A stretch of DNA of 64,000 nucleotides from Paenibacillus sp. FSL H7-0357 (GCF_000758525.1 NZ_CP009241.1:4092001-4156000); one strand, 5' to 3'; counted from the stretch's first letter, positions 24,607 through 34,342 are shown. A program made the numbers and translations. The notes: a model not told the origin generated them from the letters alone.

Positions 24607-26202
24607 TTGAAAAGATTATTAGGTGTATTATTGATTTTTAGCTTACTTATAGGGTTAAATACGGCTTCGTGGACTGCCGCATCACCAGCAGGAACAAAGC
24701 AGGTCCTCCGGATCGGTCTTGAGAAATTACCGGCATCACTCGATCCCGCCATATCCTCAGACGTCATTACATCGACAATCGTCAATGGATTGTTCGAAGG
24801 ATTGGTTCGGCTGGATAAAACAGGTCAGGCTGTACCGGGCATCGCCAAAGCATGGACAATCTCATCTGACGGCAAAACCTATACGTTCACACTACGGTCC
24901 GACGCGAAGTGGAGCAATAAGGAGAGGATTACCGCCGCGGATTTTGAATACGCATGGAAAAGGGCGTTAGCGCCTGAAACCGGGAGCATCTCTGCATTCA
25001 ATATGTATACAATTTCCAATGCGAAGGATTACAATCAAGGCAGGCTAAAGGATTCTTCAAAAGTGGGAGTGAAAGCACTGAACAGCAATACCCTACAGGT
25101 GACGCTGAACGAAAAAACAGCCTATTTCATTCAATCGCTGGCAGAGAATGTTTATTTGCCGGTAAATGCGGGGAATGTGAAGGCGAACAAAAAATGGGCT
25201 TACTCTGCAAATACCATAATCACGAACGGCCCCTTCACACTACAGTCCTGGGAAAAAAATAAAATGACTCTGGTTAGCAACCCGAAATATCATGCAGCTG
25301 CTGATATTCATTTCTCAGAAGTCCAATTTCTTCGGCCAAAGCCGGGAACAGCTAACACTACTGCTGCTTACATAAATAATGAAGCAGACTGGGTTGTTGC
25401 GGAATTCGATAAGCTGGATAATTCTACTCTTGCTAAGACATCTTCTATCCGTACCGTAGAGATGCCTCTTGGCTCAACTTATTATTATCAGTTCAATCTG
25501 CAGCAAGCTCCCTTTAACAACGTAAATATAAGAAAAGCCTTAGCTATGGCAATCGACCGGGAAGCTCTCCGGTATGGATCACCTGCATTCGGATTTATAC
25601 CTCCGGCTATCCGTAGCACTGATCTCAATTTTCGTACCGCAGTTGCAGATACGTCTTATTTTAAAGAAAATGTGAAGCTGGCCAAGGAATTGCTGCAGAA
25701 AGGCTTGAACGAAGAAGGGCTTAACGAGTTTCCAAGCTTTTCGGTCATCGTTAACGAAGGACCTGGGCATTATACTATCGCAGAATCCATCATTAACGAC
25801 TGGTACAACAATCTGGGTATCAAAGCAAGTCTCGAGGTCCAGTCCTGGGAAGAGCTGATCAGCAACAAGGTCAGCCGGAATTTTGCCGTGGTAAGAGCTG
25901 GCTGGGGAGCAGACTATAATGATCCTTCGGCTATGATGGAGATACTGTCTTCCACGAATGAGAACAACGATTCAGGCTGGAGTGATCCGTTGTATGACAG
26001 CTATGTAACTCAAGCAAAACATACCTTTGATCCGAAAGAACGCATCAATCTTTATGCCAAAGCCGAAAAGCTGCTTATCGACCAGATGGCGATCATTCCG
26101 CTGTATTATTATGTTGCAGATGTTCTGCAAAAACCCAATATTCATAATGTATACCTAGACTATGATGGAAACATTGCCTTCACGAGGGGATATATAAAAT
26201 AA
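24607..26202 (+). CDS. Oligopeptide-binding protein (SBP family 5), no lipobox
   Basis: An extracellular solute-binding protein of the OppA/DppA family, 531 residues. It has a typical Sec signal (KRLLGVLLIFSLLIGLNTASW) but no cysteine after it. The mature protein would therefore be released or held by other means, unlike the lipoproteins usual in Gram-positives. Family motifs include KTYTFTLRSDAKWSNKE and FEYAWKRAL. The start is TTG behind AGGAGGGG. No oppBCDF genes are adjacent, so it is an orphan receptor, possibly sharing a transporter or acting in peptide sensing. Confidence 0.85.
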   Translation: MKRLLGVLLIFSLLIGLNTASWTAASPAGTKQVLRIGLEKLPASLDPAISSDVITSTIVNGLFEGLVRLDKTGQAVPGIAKAWTISSDGKTYTFTLRSDAKWSNKERITAADFEYAWKRALAPETGSISAFNMYTISNAKDYNQGRLKDSSKVGVKALNSNTLQVTLNEKTAYFIQSLAENVYLPVNAGNVKANKKWAYSANTIITNGPFTLQSWEKNKMTLVSNPKYHAAADIHFSEVQFLRPKPGTANTTAAYINNEADWVVAEFDKLDNSTLAKTSSIRTVEMPLGSTYYYQFNLQQAPFNNVNIRKALAMAIDREALRYGSPAFGFIPPAIRSTDLNFRTAVADTSYFKENVKLAKELLQKGLNEEGLNEFPSFSVIVNEGPGHYTIAESIINDWYNNLGIKASLEVQSWEELISNKVSRNFAVVRAGWGADYNDPSAMMEILSSTNENNDSGWSDPLYDSYVTQAKHTFDPKERINLYAKAEKLLIDQMAIIPLYYYVADVLQKPNIHNVYLDYDGNIAFTRGYIK

Positions 26203-26207
26203 AGTAA

Positions 26208-26255
26208 ACAGCCAGCAAATCCACCACTTTTAATGAGTCGGTGATTGCTGGCTGT
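26208..26255 (+). terminator. Hairpin after oligopeptide-binding protein
   Basis: ACAGCCAGCAA and TTGCTGGCTGT form a perfect 11-bp stem, extended by CCACC/GGTG inside, and are followed by ATTTAT. Confidence 0.75.
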
Positions 26256-26422
26256 ATTTATGAAGAACTATCCTCCTCATTATGCACCGATCTGCGTCCG
26301 CAAGTGAAACCGCCCCTAAGCTAAGGCTTTAGCCCAGTTGAGAGTTCCTCTGATAATATGTTGTAAATGCAACAATAATATTATAAACTATTAATCATAA
26401 CGACAACAAGAGAATATATTAA

Positions 26423-26965
<543 letters not shown>

Positions 26966-27003
26966 AGTTATTCCTAACTGTGCGATTCCCTTCATTTTGC
27001 CTC

Positions 27004-28179
27004 TTACAAGGTGCTGAACACGATATTACGCAGCTTGCGCGTAATTGTCGTCGTTCCGGCATCTTTTTTTTGGATCATAAATAGTATAGTCAGACTTTCT
27101 TGAGGACTGTTACTGAAATACGCCCCCAGCCAGCCGTCCCAGCCGTATTCACCTTGGCTGCCGATAAATCCGGCTTTTCCGCTGTCGGTCATGATGCGCA
27201 TCTGATTGCCGTAGCTATGTCCGCGCAATGTGTGCCACGTATCGAAGCCTTTTTGCTGCCAATCGGTTAAAGCTGCAGACGTTAAATATTTAACTGTTCT
27301 GGGCTTCAATAGTTGAACACCTTTTAAGCTGCCTTGATTCATTAGCATTGTTGTAAATTTGGCGTAATCGTCAATCGTAGACACAAGTCCCGCTCCGCCC
27401 GACTCAAATGCCGGATCAAGGTCCATCTGATGGCCAATGCCCAGGTGGCTTTCCGCATACAGCTTCAAACCGCCTTCACCATCATCCTGATAGGTTTTCA
27501 CAAGGCGTTCTCTTTTTCCTTCAGGCAGCCAGAAACCGGTATCTTTCATTTCCAGCGGCTCGAAGATTTCCTTTTTCAAAAATTGCCCATACCGCATGCC
27601 GCTAACCGCTTCCACAATCGCGCCAAGGACGTCTGCCGATGTTCCGTATTGCCAGTACGTTCCCGGCTCGAACGAAAGGGGGACTTTACCTAGGCAATTT
27701 GCAAATTCCATTGTGCTCATCGCGTTTTCACTGTACAAACGGCTGCCCAGTTCTTGAAACAAAGCATCCGTTTGCTGTCCGGCTTTGTCCGTTCCGCCAT
27801 ATACCAATCCGGATGTCATGTTCAGCAAATCGTGAATGTTGACCTCCCGGCTGACAGGCACCAGTTCGCCGTTTTTCTCGACCTGTTGGTTTTGGAAGCC
27901 CGGAATATAGCTGCTAACAGGATCGAATAAATCGATATCCCCACGCTCAAGCAGCATCATGACGGAAGTGGCGGTAATCGGCTTCGTCATCGAATATAAA
28001 CGAAAAATCGAATCCCTTGTAATAGGACGTCCCGACTCGAGATCGGCCAAGCCGTCTTCATGGTACAAAACTTCATTGCCGTTCTTGATCAGCATAAAGT
28101 TTGCTCCTGCGATTTCCTTGTTGCCGATACTTGCTTTCAGCGTTTTTTTCAATTGGTTGGTTAAGTTTGACTCCAGCAT
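27004..28179 (-). CDS. Serine hydrolase, class C beta-lactamase/esterase family
   Basis: A cytoplasmic 391-residue penicillin-binding-protein-like esterase. The catalytic S-x-x-K is SMTK in FRLYSMTKPITATS, and the Tyr motif is YGTS in WQYGTSADVLG. Without a signal peptide it is more likely an EstB-type esterase or other intracellular hydrolase than a beta-lactamase. GAAGGAGA precedes the start. An operator-like TTAACCATTCGTTA lies 50 bp upstream. Substrate unknown. Confidence 0.8.
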   Translation of the reverse strand: MLESNLTNQLKKTLKASIGNKEIAGANFMLIKNGNEVLYHEDGLADLESGRPITRDSIFRLYSMTKPITATSVMMLLERGDIDLFDPVSSYIPGFQNQQVEKNGELVPVSREVNIHDLLNMTSGLVYGGTDKAGQQTDALFQELGSRLYSENAMSTMEFANCLGKVPLSFEPGTYWQYGTSADVLGAIVEAVSGMRYGQFLKKEIFEPLEMKDTGFWLPEGKRERLVKTYQDDGEGGLKLYAESHLGIGHQMDLDPAFESGGAGLVSTIDDYAKFTTMLMNQGSLKGVQLLKPRTVKYLTSAALTDWQQKGFDTWHTLRGHSYGNQMRIMTDSGKAGFIGSQGEYGWDGWLGAYFSNSPQESLTILFMIQKKDAGTTTITRKLRNIVFSTL

Positions 28180-28228
28180 GTCACTTATGTCTCCTTCTCG
28201 AATAACTTCACTTTAACTAAAGCGGATG

Positions 28229-28242
28229 TTAACCATTCGTTA
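28229..28242. promoter_or_regulatory. Operator-like TAAC-N5-GTTA element, second copy
   Basis: TTAACCATTCGTTA is identical to 14639-14652. The arms TAAC and GTTA are symmetric. Here it precedes the minus-strand esterase gene, and at 14639 it precedes the transporter operon. A shared TetR-like repressor is possible, but two 14-bp matches are modest evidence. Confidence 0.35.
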
Positions 28243-28422
28243 TAGAAAATATTAAGCGCTTTCGGACAGATTGTATAGTGCCACGGCAGAACACAATCCG
28301 GTTAACCTGCAAAACGGATACAATATAACTCTTATGCCACCGGATAGTTTTATAAGATATGGTGTCTCCACGGTAATATTTGGGGTATATTGGAAGGAGT
28401 AAATTATGGAGGAGAAAAACAA

Positions 28423-28959
28423 ATGTCAGATGTAGTGGTCCGGATACCCGTTGAATCGTGGTCAATAACGGAATTGACGAAGGAGACATACTGCTGCTGT
28501 TTCCAGCCTGTACAGATTTGGGGAGACGATGTTGAGGTTGAAATATTCCTGCCCACGGCAATCGGAAGTAAGGAAATAGCAAAAGATGCAGCTATAAGTG
28601 CCGTTCCTTTGCTGGAGGAGGAGCTTGCCTGGCTTCAGATGAACAAGGGAGAACTCGGTAAGGCGCTGGAGTGGGCTAAAGAGCGGGCCGAGGAATGGAT
28701 TTGGGATGACCCGGATTTTGTTGAGCTATCGGACAATGAAGGCTATGTGGAGCTGGACGGGCAAACTGTTTGCGTCCCGATTTCGGATGAAGCTTTTTTA
28801 AACAGCTTGTTTCTATGGAGTGTTGTTTTTGAGCAGGTAGATGGTGCCGGTTCGTTTAAGATGTCAATTGAGCTTGGGAACAAACCGGATTATTTTGCCG
28901 GACATCGGATACATATCGACATAGATGAACATAAAAATTTTGTAAACCAAGGTTTATAA
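28423..28959 (+). CDS. DUF2262-like protein, possible immunity protein
   Basis: A soluble acidic protein of 178 residues. The C-terminal part (DDPDFVELS, then PDYFAGHRIHIDID) resembles DUF2262 proteins, which often occur beside SUKH-type proteins and polymorphic toxin genes. The start is ATG 28423 behind GGAGGAG; the frame reaches back to 28390. The next gene, a SUKH protein, follows within 15 bp, so the two form an operon. Molecular function is unknown; immunity is inferred from the family and neighbour. Confidence 0.55.
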   Translation: MSDVVVRIPVESWSITELTKETYCCCFQPVQIWGDDVEVEIFLPTAIGSKEIAKDAAISAVPLLEEELAWLQMNKGELGKALEWAKERAEEWIWDDPDFVELSDNEGYVELDGQTVCVPISDEAFLNSLFLWSVVFEQVDGAGSFKMSIELGNKPDYFAGHRIHIDIDEHKNFVNQGL

Positions 28960-28973
28960 GGAGAATGAGGGAT

Positions 28974-29495
28974 ATGACAGAGAAGGCAGAGACACTGTGG
29001 CAGCGCATTATTGCAAAAGGCAGCCGGAATACTCCGGGGTACGAAGCAAATTTGAATTTACAGCCTGGCGCTAGCGTGGAAGAACTTGATGGGCTTGCCA
29101 GTACGCTGGAGGTTGTACTTCCCCAGGAGTTGAGGGACTTCTATAGCATATATAATGGTCAGGATTGGGAAGCAGGCTCGCAGTGTTTTGTCCGAAATCT
29201 AACGCTGTCGCCGCTTGAACAGATTCTCGAGGATTGGGAATTTCTAAATGAAGAGTTTGATCCGGATGACATGGAACCGGAGATTGCCCCGCAGATCAAG
29301 CCGTTACTGTGGAATCCACGGTGGATCCCTATTGCCAGCAACGGGGGTGGCGATCATCTCTGTATAGACACGGACCCTACAGCAGAAGGGACCTTTGGGC
29401 AGTTGCTCTATTTTTATCATGACTGGGGAAACCGGTCTGTTGAGGCGGCAGGCTTGTTTGACTTTATTGAACAATGCTTGAGTGAAGAGGAGTGA
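28974..29495 (+). CDS. SMI1/KNR4 (SUKH) family protein
   Basis: A 173-residue SUKH-fold protein. The typical opening helices and strand are GASVEELDGLASTLEVVLPQ followed by LRDFYSIYNGQ, then WIPIASNGGGDHLCIDTDP and a C-terminal FDFIEQCL. SUKH proteins are immunity proteins of polymorphic or contact-dependent toxins in many bacteria. No toxin gene is seen nearby, so this may be an orphan immunity gene. ATG 28974 is preferred over 28965 because the AAGGAG at the end of the upstream gene is better spaced. Confidence 0.75.
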   Translation: MTEKAETLWQRIIAKGSRNTPGYEANLNLQPGASVEELDGLASTLEVVLPQELRDFYSIYNGQDWEAGSQCFVRNLTLSPLEQILEDWEFLNEEFDPDDMEPEIAPQIKPLLWNPRWIPIASNGGGDHLCIDTDPTAEGTFGQLLYFYHDWGNRSVEAAGLFDFIEQCLSEEE

Positions 29496-29567
29496 GGAGA
29501 TAGAGGTATATTCTGCATGAACCATAAAAAATGGTATCCTCCAAAAGTGAAGGGGCAGCATAGCCTA

Positions 29568-29918
29568 ATGAAACTAGGACATATAATGATTTTCGTCAAT
29601 GACATGACAAAGGCGAGATGGTTTTATTCTGAATTACTGGGTTTGCAAACACTGTTAGAGCAAGAAAATAAGCTTGTATTTGCCCTTGACGGCTGTCAGC
29701 TTATAGCTTTCAAGTGTGAAAAGACCAAAGAAATTGGAGATTATTCGAACGAGGCTAGAACAGTTTTGGTGTTTGAGGTCGTATCCATTGAGCAAACTTA
29801 TAAGGAAATGAAGGATAAGGGTATTCAATTTTTGCATGATAAACCTACACAAGGGCGATATGCTGCTTTCGTCGATCCGTTTGGTAACGTGCATGAAATC
29901 GCTGAATCGTTCGATTGA
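29568..29918 (+). CDS. VOC-family (glyoxalase/dioxygenase fold) protein
   Basis: A small protein of about 116 residues with paired beta-alpha-beta-beta-beta units. It opens LGHIMIFVNDMTKARWFYSEL and ends GRYAAFVDPFGNVHEIAES, typical of glyoxalase/bleomycin-resistance/dioxygenase-like proteins. The metal-ligand His of the first strand is present. The start is uncertain: ATG 29568 begins at the first strand, while an in-frame ATG at 29517 would add 17 residues. The substrate is unknown. It ends at a strong terminator. Confidence 0.7.
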   Translation: MKLGHIMIFVNDMTKARWFYSELLGLQTLLEQENKLVFALDGCQLIAFKCEKTKEIGDYSNEARTVLVFEVVSIEQTYKEMKDKGIQFLHDKPTQGRYAAFVDPFGNVHEIAESFD

Positions 29919-29931
29919 AAGTCGTTAAAGT

Positions 29932-29974
29932 AGCGGCAGTCTAAAACTTTATATTCTCGTCCAAGACTGCCGCT
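29932..29974. terminator. Terminator after VOC gene
   Basis: AGCGGCAGTCT and AGACTGCCGCT form a perfect 11-bp stem with a 21-base loop, followed by GTTTCT. Confidence 0.75.
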
Positions 29975-30082
29975 GTTTCTATTATTGGGCTCAGTCCCCA
30001 GTGAACGAGTCGCCACACACCTTGGCGAACAGCTCTTCCTTGGGAACTACGCGGTTTTTGTGCCGGGCCATTTAACGGACAC

Positions 30083-31186
30083 TTAAATTTCTGTGAATTG
30101 AACACCCATTAGTGTCATGGTGGCAATATCTAAAGCGGTGTCAGTTGCTTCTTCTGGGAAGCTGACTCCCCGTTTAGGTGAGATTCTTCCATTTAACTCG
30201 AAAATCCGCTCAAGTTGAGTCAATGTACTGGCTGCCGTAAGATGTGCTTGACCTAGCGGGTCAGTAACACGGATTCTATGTATCTTTGAATTAGTTTTTA
30301 TAGAGAGAATAAATTCCTGCGGTGCGGTTGAAGTATTGAAGCTGCTATGAAGTATGGACGTACGTCTCTTTAGGGACAGGCGCGCCCAAATACCACAGTT
30401 CACCAATGCAGCGAATGCACGGTTTGTAAAACGGCTGTCGAAGGCCAGACGTATGGACACCCCTTTGGCAAGTCCATTACTAACCAAGGTCATACTCTCA
30501 GGACTGCTTATGCGTCGGCACTGGAAGACTTGTTCTCTGCTGAAGGTGACAGTCTTGGGATCAGAGAAGCCGAGAACGGTGCGTGCATTGCTTTTCTCCC
30601 ATATTTCAAAAGGCAAATGAGCGTCAACGAAATGAGCGAAAGAATCTAGGCCGCTTTTGTCTTTTAAAGAAAGGAGAATATCGATATCGATGTTTTCCGC
30701 CGGCTCCTTACCCATCAGTAGGGATGAAGCGGCAATCGTTGCGGCACTTGCCATCCAGCCAGAGGCAAGTACAACGGGAGAATGGCCTTTTTCTTCGGCT
30801 ACCACAGCGTGTGCATCATCAATTCGTTCGATCCAGCGGGTGATATCAATGAGTGGAATCCCCCGTTTCACGGCTGCTCGCAGCAATCGATCTTCCTGAT
30901 CATTGACCGAGACGATAATGGCATCGGGTATATATTTCATACCTGCCAGCGGATCGGCATCAAGTATGTCGATCCGTACTCCATCAGCTTTGGGTAGAAA
31001 ACGTGCTGCTGACTGTGCTTTATGAAGGCGTCGTCCCCCAATAATGACATGTATCTCGGGATAATGAATCGAAATCAACTCGCTTAACACTGTTCCTACC
31101 GTGCCGTATCCACCAGCGATAAGAATAGATATATTACTTTTCTTGAAAATATGCTTACTTGATTTGTTTTCCTGAACATCTGTCAT
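30083..31186 (-). CDS. Saccharopine dehydrogenase-like NAD(P)-binding protein
   Basis: A 367-residue protein with an N-terminal Rossmann domain (ILIAGGYGTVGTVLSEL, then GGRRLHKAQ, which suggests NADPH) of the saccharopine dehydrogenase/LOR-type group. The second half is an alpha/beta dimer-like region ending FPEEATDTALDIATMTLMG. True lysine-pathway function is unlikely; such proteins often are uncharacterised reductases. The start is ATG 31186 behind GAGGTG; the frame extends to 31228. It is divergent from a TetR gene with an operator-rich gap of 160 bp. Confidence 0.75.
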   Translation of the reverse strand: MTDVQENKSSKHIFKKSNISILIAGGYGTVGTVLSELISIHYPEIHVIIGGRRLHKAQSAARFLPKADGVRIDILDADPLAGMKYIPDAIIVSVNDQEDRLLRAAVKRGIPLIDITRWIERIDDAHAVVAEEKGHSPVVLASGWMASAATIAASSLLMGKEPAENIDIDILLSLKDKSGLDSFAHFVDAHLPFEIWEKSNARTVLGFSDPKTVTFSREQVFQCRRISSPESMTLVSNGLAKGVSIRLAFDSRFTNRAFAALVNCGIWARLSLKRRTSILHSSFNTSTAPQEFILSIKTNSKIHRIRVTDPLGQAHLTAASTLTQLERIFELNGRISPKRGVSFPEEATDTALDIATMTLMGVQFTEI

Positions 31187-31217
31187 TTGATGCACCTCAT
31201 TCATTTTTGCTAAAAAA

Positions 31218-31316
31218 ACAATAAACACTTGTATTTATTTGAACATGTGTTTATTGTAAAGATGGAGTTTGAACATTTCAATCTTCAATATCGCAGGAAG
31301 TGTTCAAATATGAACA
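31218..31316. promoter_or_regulatory. Operator cluster between TetR and its divergent target
   Basis: ACAATAAACAC (31218-31228) and GTGTTTATTGT (31247-31257) form a perfect 11-bp inverted repeat. TTGAACATTTCAA (31269-31281) has 5-bp arms, and TGTTCAAATATGAACA (31301-31316) has 6-bp arms. The hexamer TGAACA also recurs at 31240. The last site lies 30 bp before the tetR start. Autoregulation and control of the divergent gene are likely. Confidence 0.65.
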
Positions 31317-31346
31317 TATTATAAAAAATTGTTGAGGAGATATTGA

Positions 31347-31889
31347 ATGAAGGATAGAAGGACAAGCAAAACGAAGCGGGCTATTCGTTCAGCTTTTTTA
31401 CAGCTGTTAGAACATAAACCCTTAAATCAGATTACAGTGGCAGAAATATCGAGGGAAGCTGATCTGGGGAGAGGCACATTCTACTTACATTATAAGGATA
31501 TCCGCGATTTATCGGATCAATTAGAAAATGAAATATTGCGTGAGCTCGAAGAACTATATGATGCTTCTCTTCCCTGCGATACGATGGAGAATTTAATTAA
31601 GCTTACGGAAACGCTGACGGAATACATGGAGTCTAACCGTGAGCTGTTTATTCTGCTGGCACGCAGGGAACAAGAAGCAGCGACATTTCAGAAGATCAAA
31701 CAGTTTTTTGTGAAAAAGTTGATCCTGGAGGACAGGCGCCCGTTTGATGAATACAAACAGACGGAGGCTATTTTCCTTGTCGCTGGGGTAGTAGGTGTAT
31801 TGGAGGTGTGGATCAGTGAAGGTATGAACAAGCCGCGTCAGTTGATATCCAAGTGTCTTTATGAGGTATTAATGAAGATGGATATTTAA
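31347..31889 (+). CDS. TetR-family transcriptional regulator
   Basis: A 180-residue TetR-type repressor. The DNA-binding part is clear: TKRAIRSAFLQLLEHKPLNQ, ITVAEISREADLGRGTFYLHYKD. The C-terminal domain (ESNRELFILLAR) resembles the DhaS/TetR_C group. GAGGAG precedes the ATG. It is divergent from the saccharopine dehydrogenase-like gene and flanked by symmetric sites, so it most likely represses that gene. Confidence 0.88.
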   Translation: MKDRRTSKTKRAIRSAFLQLLEHKPLNQITVAEISREADLGRGTFYLHYKDIRDLSDQLENEILRELEELYDASLPCDTMENLIKLTETLTEYMESNRELFILLARREQEAATFQKIKQFFVKKLILEDRRPFDEYKQTEAIFLVAGVVGVLEVWISEGMNKPRQLISKCLYEVLMKMDI

Positions 31890-31968
31890 CAGTTGGGAAG
31901 CATAAAAATAGTGAGATCGGGATACCGGATGCAGAATTCACAAAAAACAACTCGAAAGGGAGTAGGTT

Positions 31969-32556
31969 ATGGACATCGAAAAAATCAAACAGATTATAAA
32001 TTCTGGGGAGATGTATGATGACGCAGGTGATGATGTAGCAGCAGTTAGGTCACTCGCTTTAACCATGTGCCGGGAATATAATCAAAAAGTAAATACAAAT
32101 GAAGGCTACGATATGTCTATATTGAAAGAATTGTTTTCAGACGTGGGTGAGAATGTATATATTGAATCTAACTTCCGTTGTGAGTTTGGATTCAATATCT
32201 CTATGGGGCACGATGTGTATATTAATCACGACATGATTATTCTTGATTGTAACGAAGTGAAAATCGGAAATGATGTCTTTATTGGGCCACGTGTGGGGTT
32301 ATATGCAGCAAATCATGCGGAAGATCCCTTTGAACGGGCGGATAAAGGAGTCTATTCGAAACCAATTACAATAGGGGATCGGGTATGGCTGGGGGGAGAC
32401 GTTAAAGTTACTCAAGGTGTGACTATAGGCGAAAACAGCATTGTTGGTGCTGGAAGCGTAGTGACCAAAGATATTCCTCCTAATGTCATTGCTGCAGGAA
32501 ATCCGTGCAAGGTTATTAGACCGATTAAATTTTCTGATCGTCCTTGGAGAAGATAA
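31969..32556 (+). CDS. Sugar O-acetyltransferase (maltose/galactoside type)
   Basis: A left-handed beta-helix acetyltransferase of the LacA/Maa/NodL group, 195 residues. The N-terminal mac domain is IINSGEMYDDAGDDV. The catalytic His lies in AANHAEDP, and hexapeptide repeats run through IGDRVWLGGDVKVTQGVTIG and IVGAGSVVTKDIPPNVIAAG. It transfers acetyl from acetyl-CoA to a sugar 6-hydroxyl, perhaps for export of surplus sugar. GAAAGGGAG precedes the start. It is 79 bp after the TetR gene, same strand. Confidence 0.88.
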   Translation: MDIEKIKQIINSGEMYDDAGDDVAAVRSLALTMCREYNQKVNTNEGYDMSILKELFSDVGENVYIESNFRCEFGFNISMGHDVYINHDMIILDCNEVKIGNDVFIGPRVGLYAANHAEDPFERADKGVYSKPITIGDRVWLGGDVKVTQGVTIGENSIVGAGSVVTKDIPPNVIAAGNPCKVIRPIKFSDRPWRR

Positions 32557-32602
32557 GTATATTGAATGGTTTTTCCAGACGATCTTGAAGACAAGGTTAT
32601 TG

Positions 32603-32633
32603 ATCAACTCATGTAAATGGGTTGATTTTTTTT
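32603..32633 (+). terminator. Terminator after acetyltransferase gene
   Basis: ATCAACTCAT and ATGGGTTGAT pair around a 4-base loop and run into eight T residues. Confidence 0.8.
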
Positions 32634-32718
32634 GTCCGAAATAGAGGGGATCGGCTAAAAAAACCTGTTCTTGTCCTATTGCCACGAAGCCTGACGTTAT
32701 CCATTCATCCTTCATTCC

Positions 32719-32989
32719 AGAAAAATCAATCCTCAAAATAAATGCAACAATTGAGATGCTGGAAACGAACAGTTATTCATCTTTAACGATCGAGGCCATT
32801 GCTTCACAAGCAGGTAGAATCAGAGTTTGATTTTGACAGCAATAGGTCCATTCAGGATAACTTCAAACAACAGCTTGAAGCTTTAGTTCGTATTCTCAGC
32901 AGCAAAATTGGGATAACGAAAACCTGTCCTTTACCTACACAGAATTTCAAACAGATGTACTTGCCATAATTCAGTTGTCAGATGAGTAG
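32719..32989 (+). pseudogene. TetR regulator remnant
   Basis: Reading AAATAAATGCAACAATTGAG in frame gives INATIEMLETNSYSSLTIEA then IASQAGR, a clear TetR DNA-binding segment. The recognition helix and centre are deleted. The next pieces, in shifted frames, read SNRSIQDNFKQQLEALVRIL and FQTDVLAIIQLSDE before a stop at 32987, resembling the C-terminal half of a TetR. No start codon or ribosome site remains. Confidence 0.7.
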
Positions 32990-33197
32990 CTCTGCGTAGC
33001 AAATAAATCTGGATAAATAGTTAATTTCACCCTTATAGTCACTAAAATCGATTATAATTAAATTTATGTTCAAGTCGATTACCTATCCTAAGTTAATAGG
33101 ATAATCATACGCAAAAAGGCATAGTGATGAATCGCCTATGCTATAAGGGTTATAGAGTTTTCGAATACACACTTATGTATAAGAGGAGGCGAATGAT

Positions 33198-34286
33198 ATG
33201 ACGATAATGCCTGTTATAGTAATGATCTTTGTATTTGTACCTACCATTGTACTCATGGTAAGCATGCCTTATTTAACAAGAGAGACGATTAGTTTTGGGG
33301 TCACCGTCAGCGCTGTACAATTCCACAGTGAGCCTCTGCGCCAGATGCGGAAGTCATATGCTAGGATTAGTGCTACCTTGCATACCATCCTATTCATTGT
33401 TTGTATCATCTGCCTAATATACGGTGATGAACATTCCAAGCAACAAAGTTGGATCATTGTCACTTATTCACTCGCCATGGTCGTAATCTCCCTAGTCATA
33501 AACATTAGCTATCATTTCAAAATGAAAAGTTTACTACCTATGCTGCCTATTGCTCCGGAACCATCGATCATGGCAGTGGACACTGGATTTCGGAAAAGAA
33601 ACATTGGCTTGTCTAGTAATTGGTTCCTCATTCATGTTTTAATTATTGTTGTTAGTATTGTAACTGTGCTACGCAACTACGATCTGATTCCTGATCAGAT
33701 TCCGATCCATTTCAACAGTAGTTGGAACATAGACCGCTATGCAGCTAAATCTTATAGTCTTGTGCTTATTCCTACGATAATACAAGTGTTCATAACACTT
33801 TTGTTCATATTTGAGAATTGGAGTATTCGCAGAGTGAAGCAGCAGGTTCAACCCACTGATCCGAACCGTTCCATTAGACAAGACGTAACTTTCCGCCGTA
33901 CTTGGTCATGTTTTATGATTACAGCAAGCTTCTTATTAGTTATCCTGTTTTCCGTCGTGCAACTAAACATGATATCTCTGCTTAACATCAATTTCGCTAT
34001 CCCCATTATCCTAATCATAATAGCCTTTATCATGCTATACGGCTTCGCCTTATCGTTCTGGGCTGGTCAGGGCGGAAGCCGCTTGGAGCGATCTGCCGAT
34101 TACTCCAATGTCAGACCTGTTCATGATGATGATAAATGGCTGTTAGGTATGATTTATTTCAATCGTAAGGATCCAAACCTAATCGTCGAGAAAAGGTTCG
34201 GAGTCGGCTGGGGATTAAATTTCGGTCACCCAGTAAGCTGGCTGATTTGGCTCGGAATTATTGTACTGTTAGTTGTGGTGTGGTAA
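33198..34286 (+). CDS. DUF1648/DUF5808 membrane protein
   Basis: A 362-residue integral membrane protein with about seven hydrophobic segments. The middle carries the DUF1648 motif IPDQIPIHFNSSWNIDRYA. The C-terminus has a DUF5808-type segment (DDDKWLLGMIYFNRKDPNLI, VEKRFGVGWGLNFGHP) before a last membrane helix. Proteins of this type are common in Firmicutes, often beside GntR regulators and linked to envelope stress, but their activity is unknown. AAGAGGAGG precedes the ATG. Confidence 0.75.
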   Translation: MTIMPVIVMIFVFVPTIVLMVSMPYLTRETISFGVTVSAVQFHSEPLRQMRKSYARISATLHTILFIVCIICLIYGDEHSKQQSWIIVTYSLAMVVISLVINISYHFKMKSLLPMLPIAPEPSIMAVDTGFRKRNIGLSSNWFLIHVLIIVVSIVTVLRNYDLIPDQIPIHFNSSWNIDRYAAKSYSLVLIPTIIQVFITLLFIFENWSIRRVKQQVQPTDPNRSIRQDVTFRRTWSCFMITASFLLVILFSVVQLNMISLLNINFAIPIILIIIAFIMLYGFALSFWAGQGGSRLERSADYSNVRPVHDDDKWLLGMIYFNRKDPNLIVEKRFGVGWGLNFGHPVSWLIWLGIIVLLVVVW

Positions 34287-34342
34287 CAAGGCTTGGAGGT
34301 TAATACTCACCGGAGTATTCTATAATAGTAGGAGCGTATAAC

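Larger units (their letters stand above)
32557..33197. other. Intergenic: terminator and TetR remnant
   Basis: This holds a terminator (32603-32633), the decayed TetR gene (32719-32989) and the leader of the next gene. Short hairpins occur in the leader (TCCTAAGTTAATAGGA near 33087; GGCATAG...CTATGC near 33118-33141). No intact gene is seen. Confidence 0.5.

Noticed and set aside
29991..30071. 26-residue minus-strand frame beginning MARHKNRVVPKEEL
   Set aside because: The start vaguely recalls small acid-soluble spore proteins, but it is too short, has no ribosome site and lacks the conserved SASP core.
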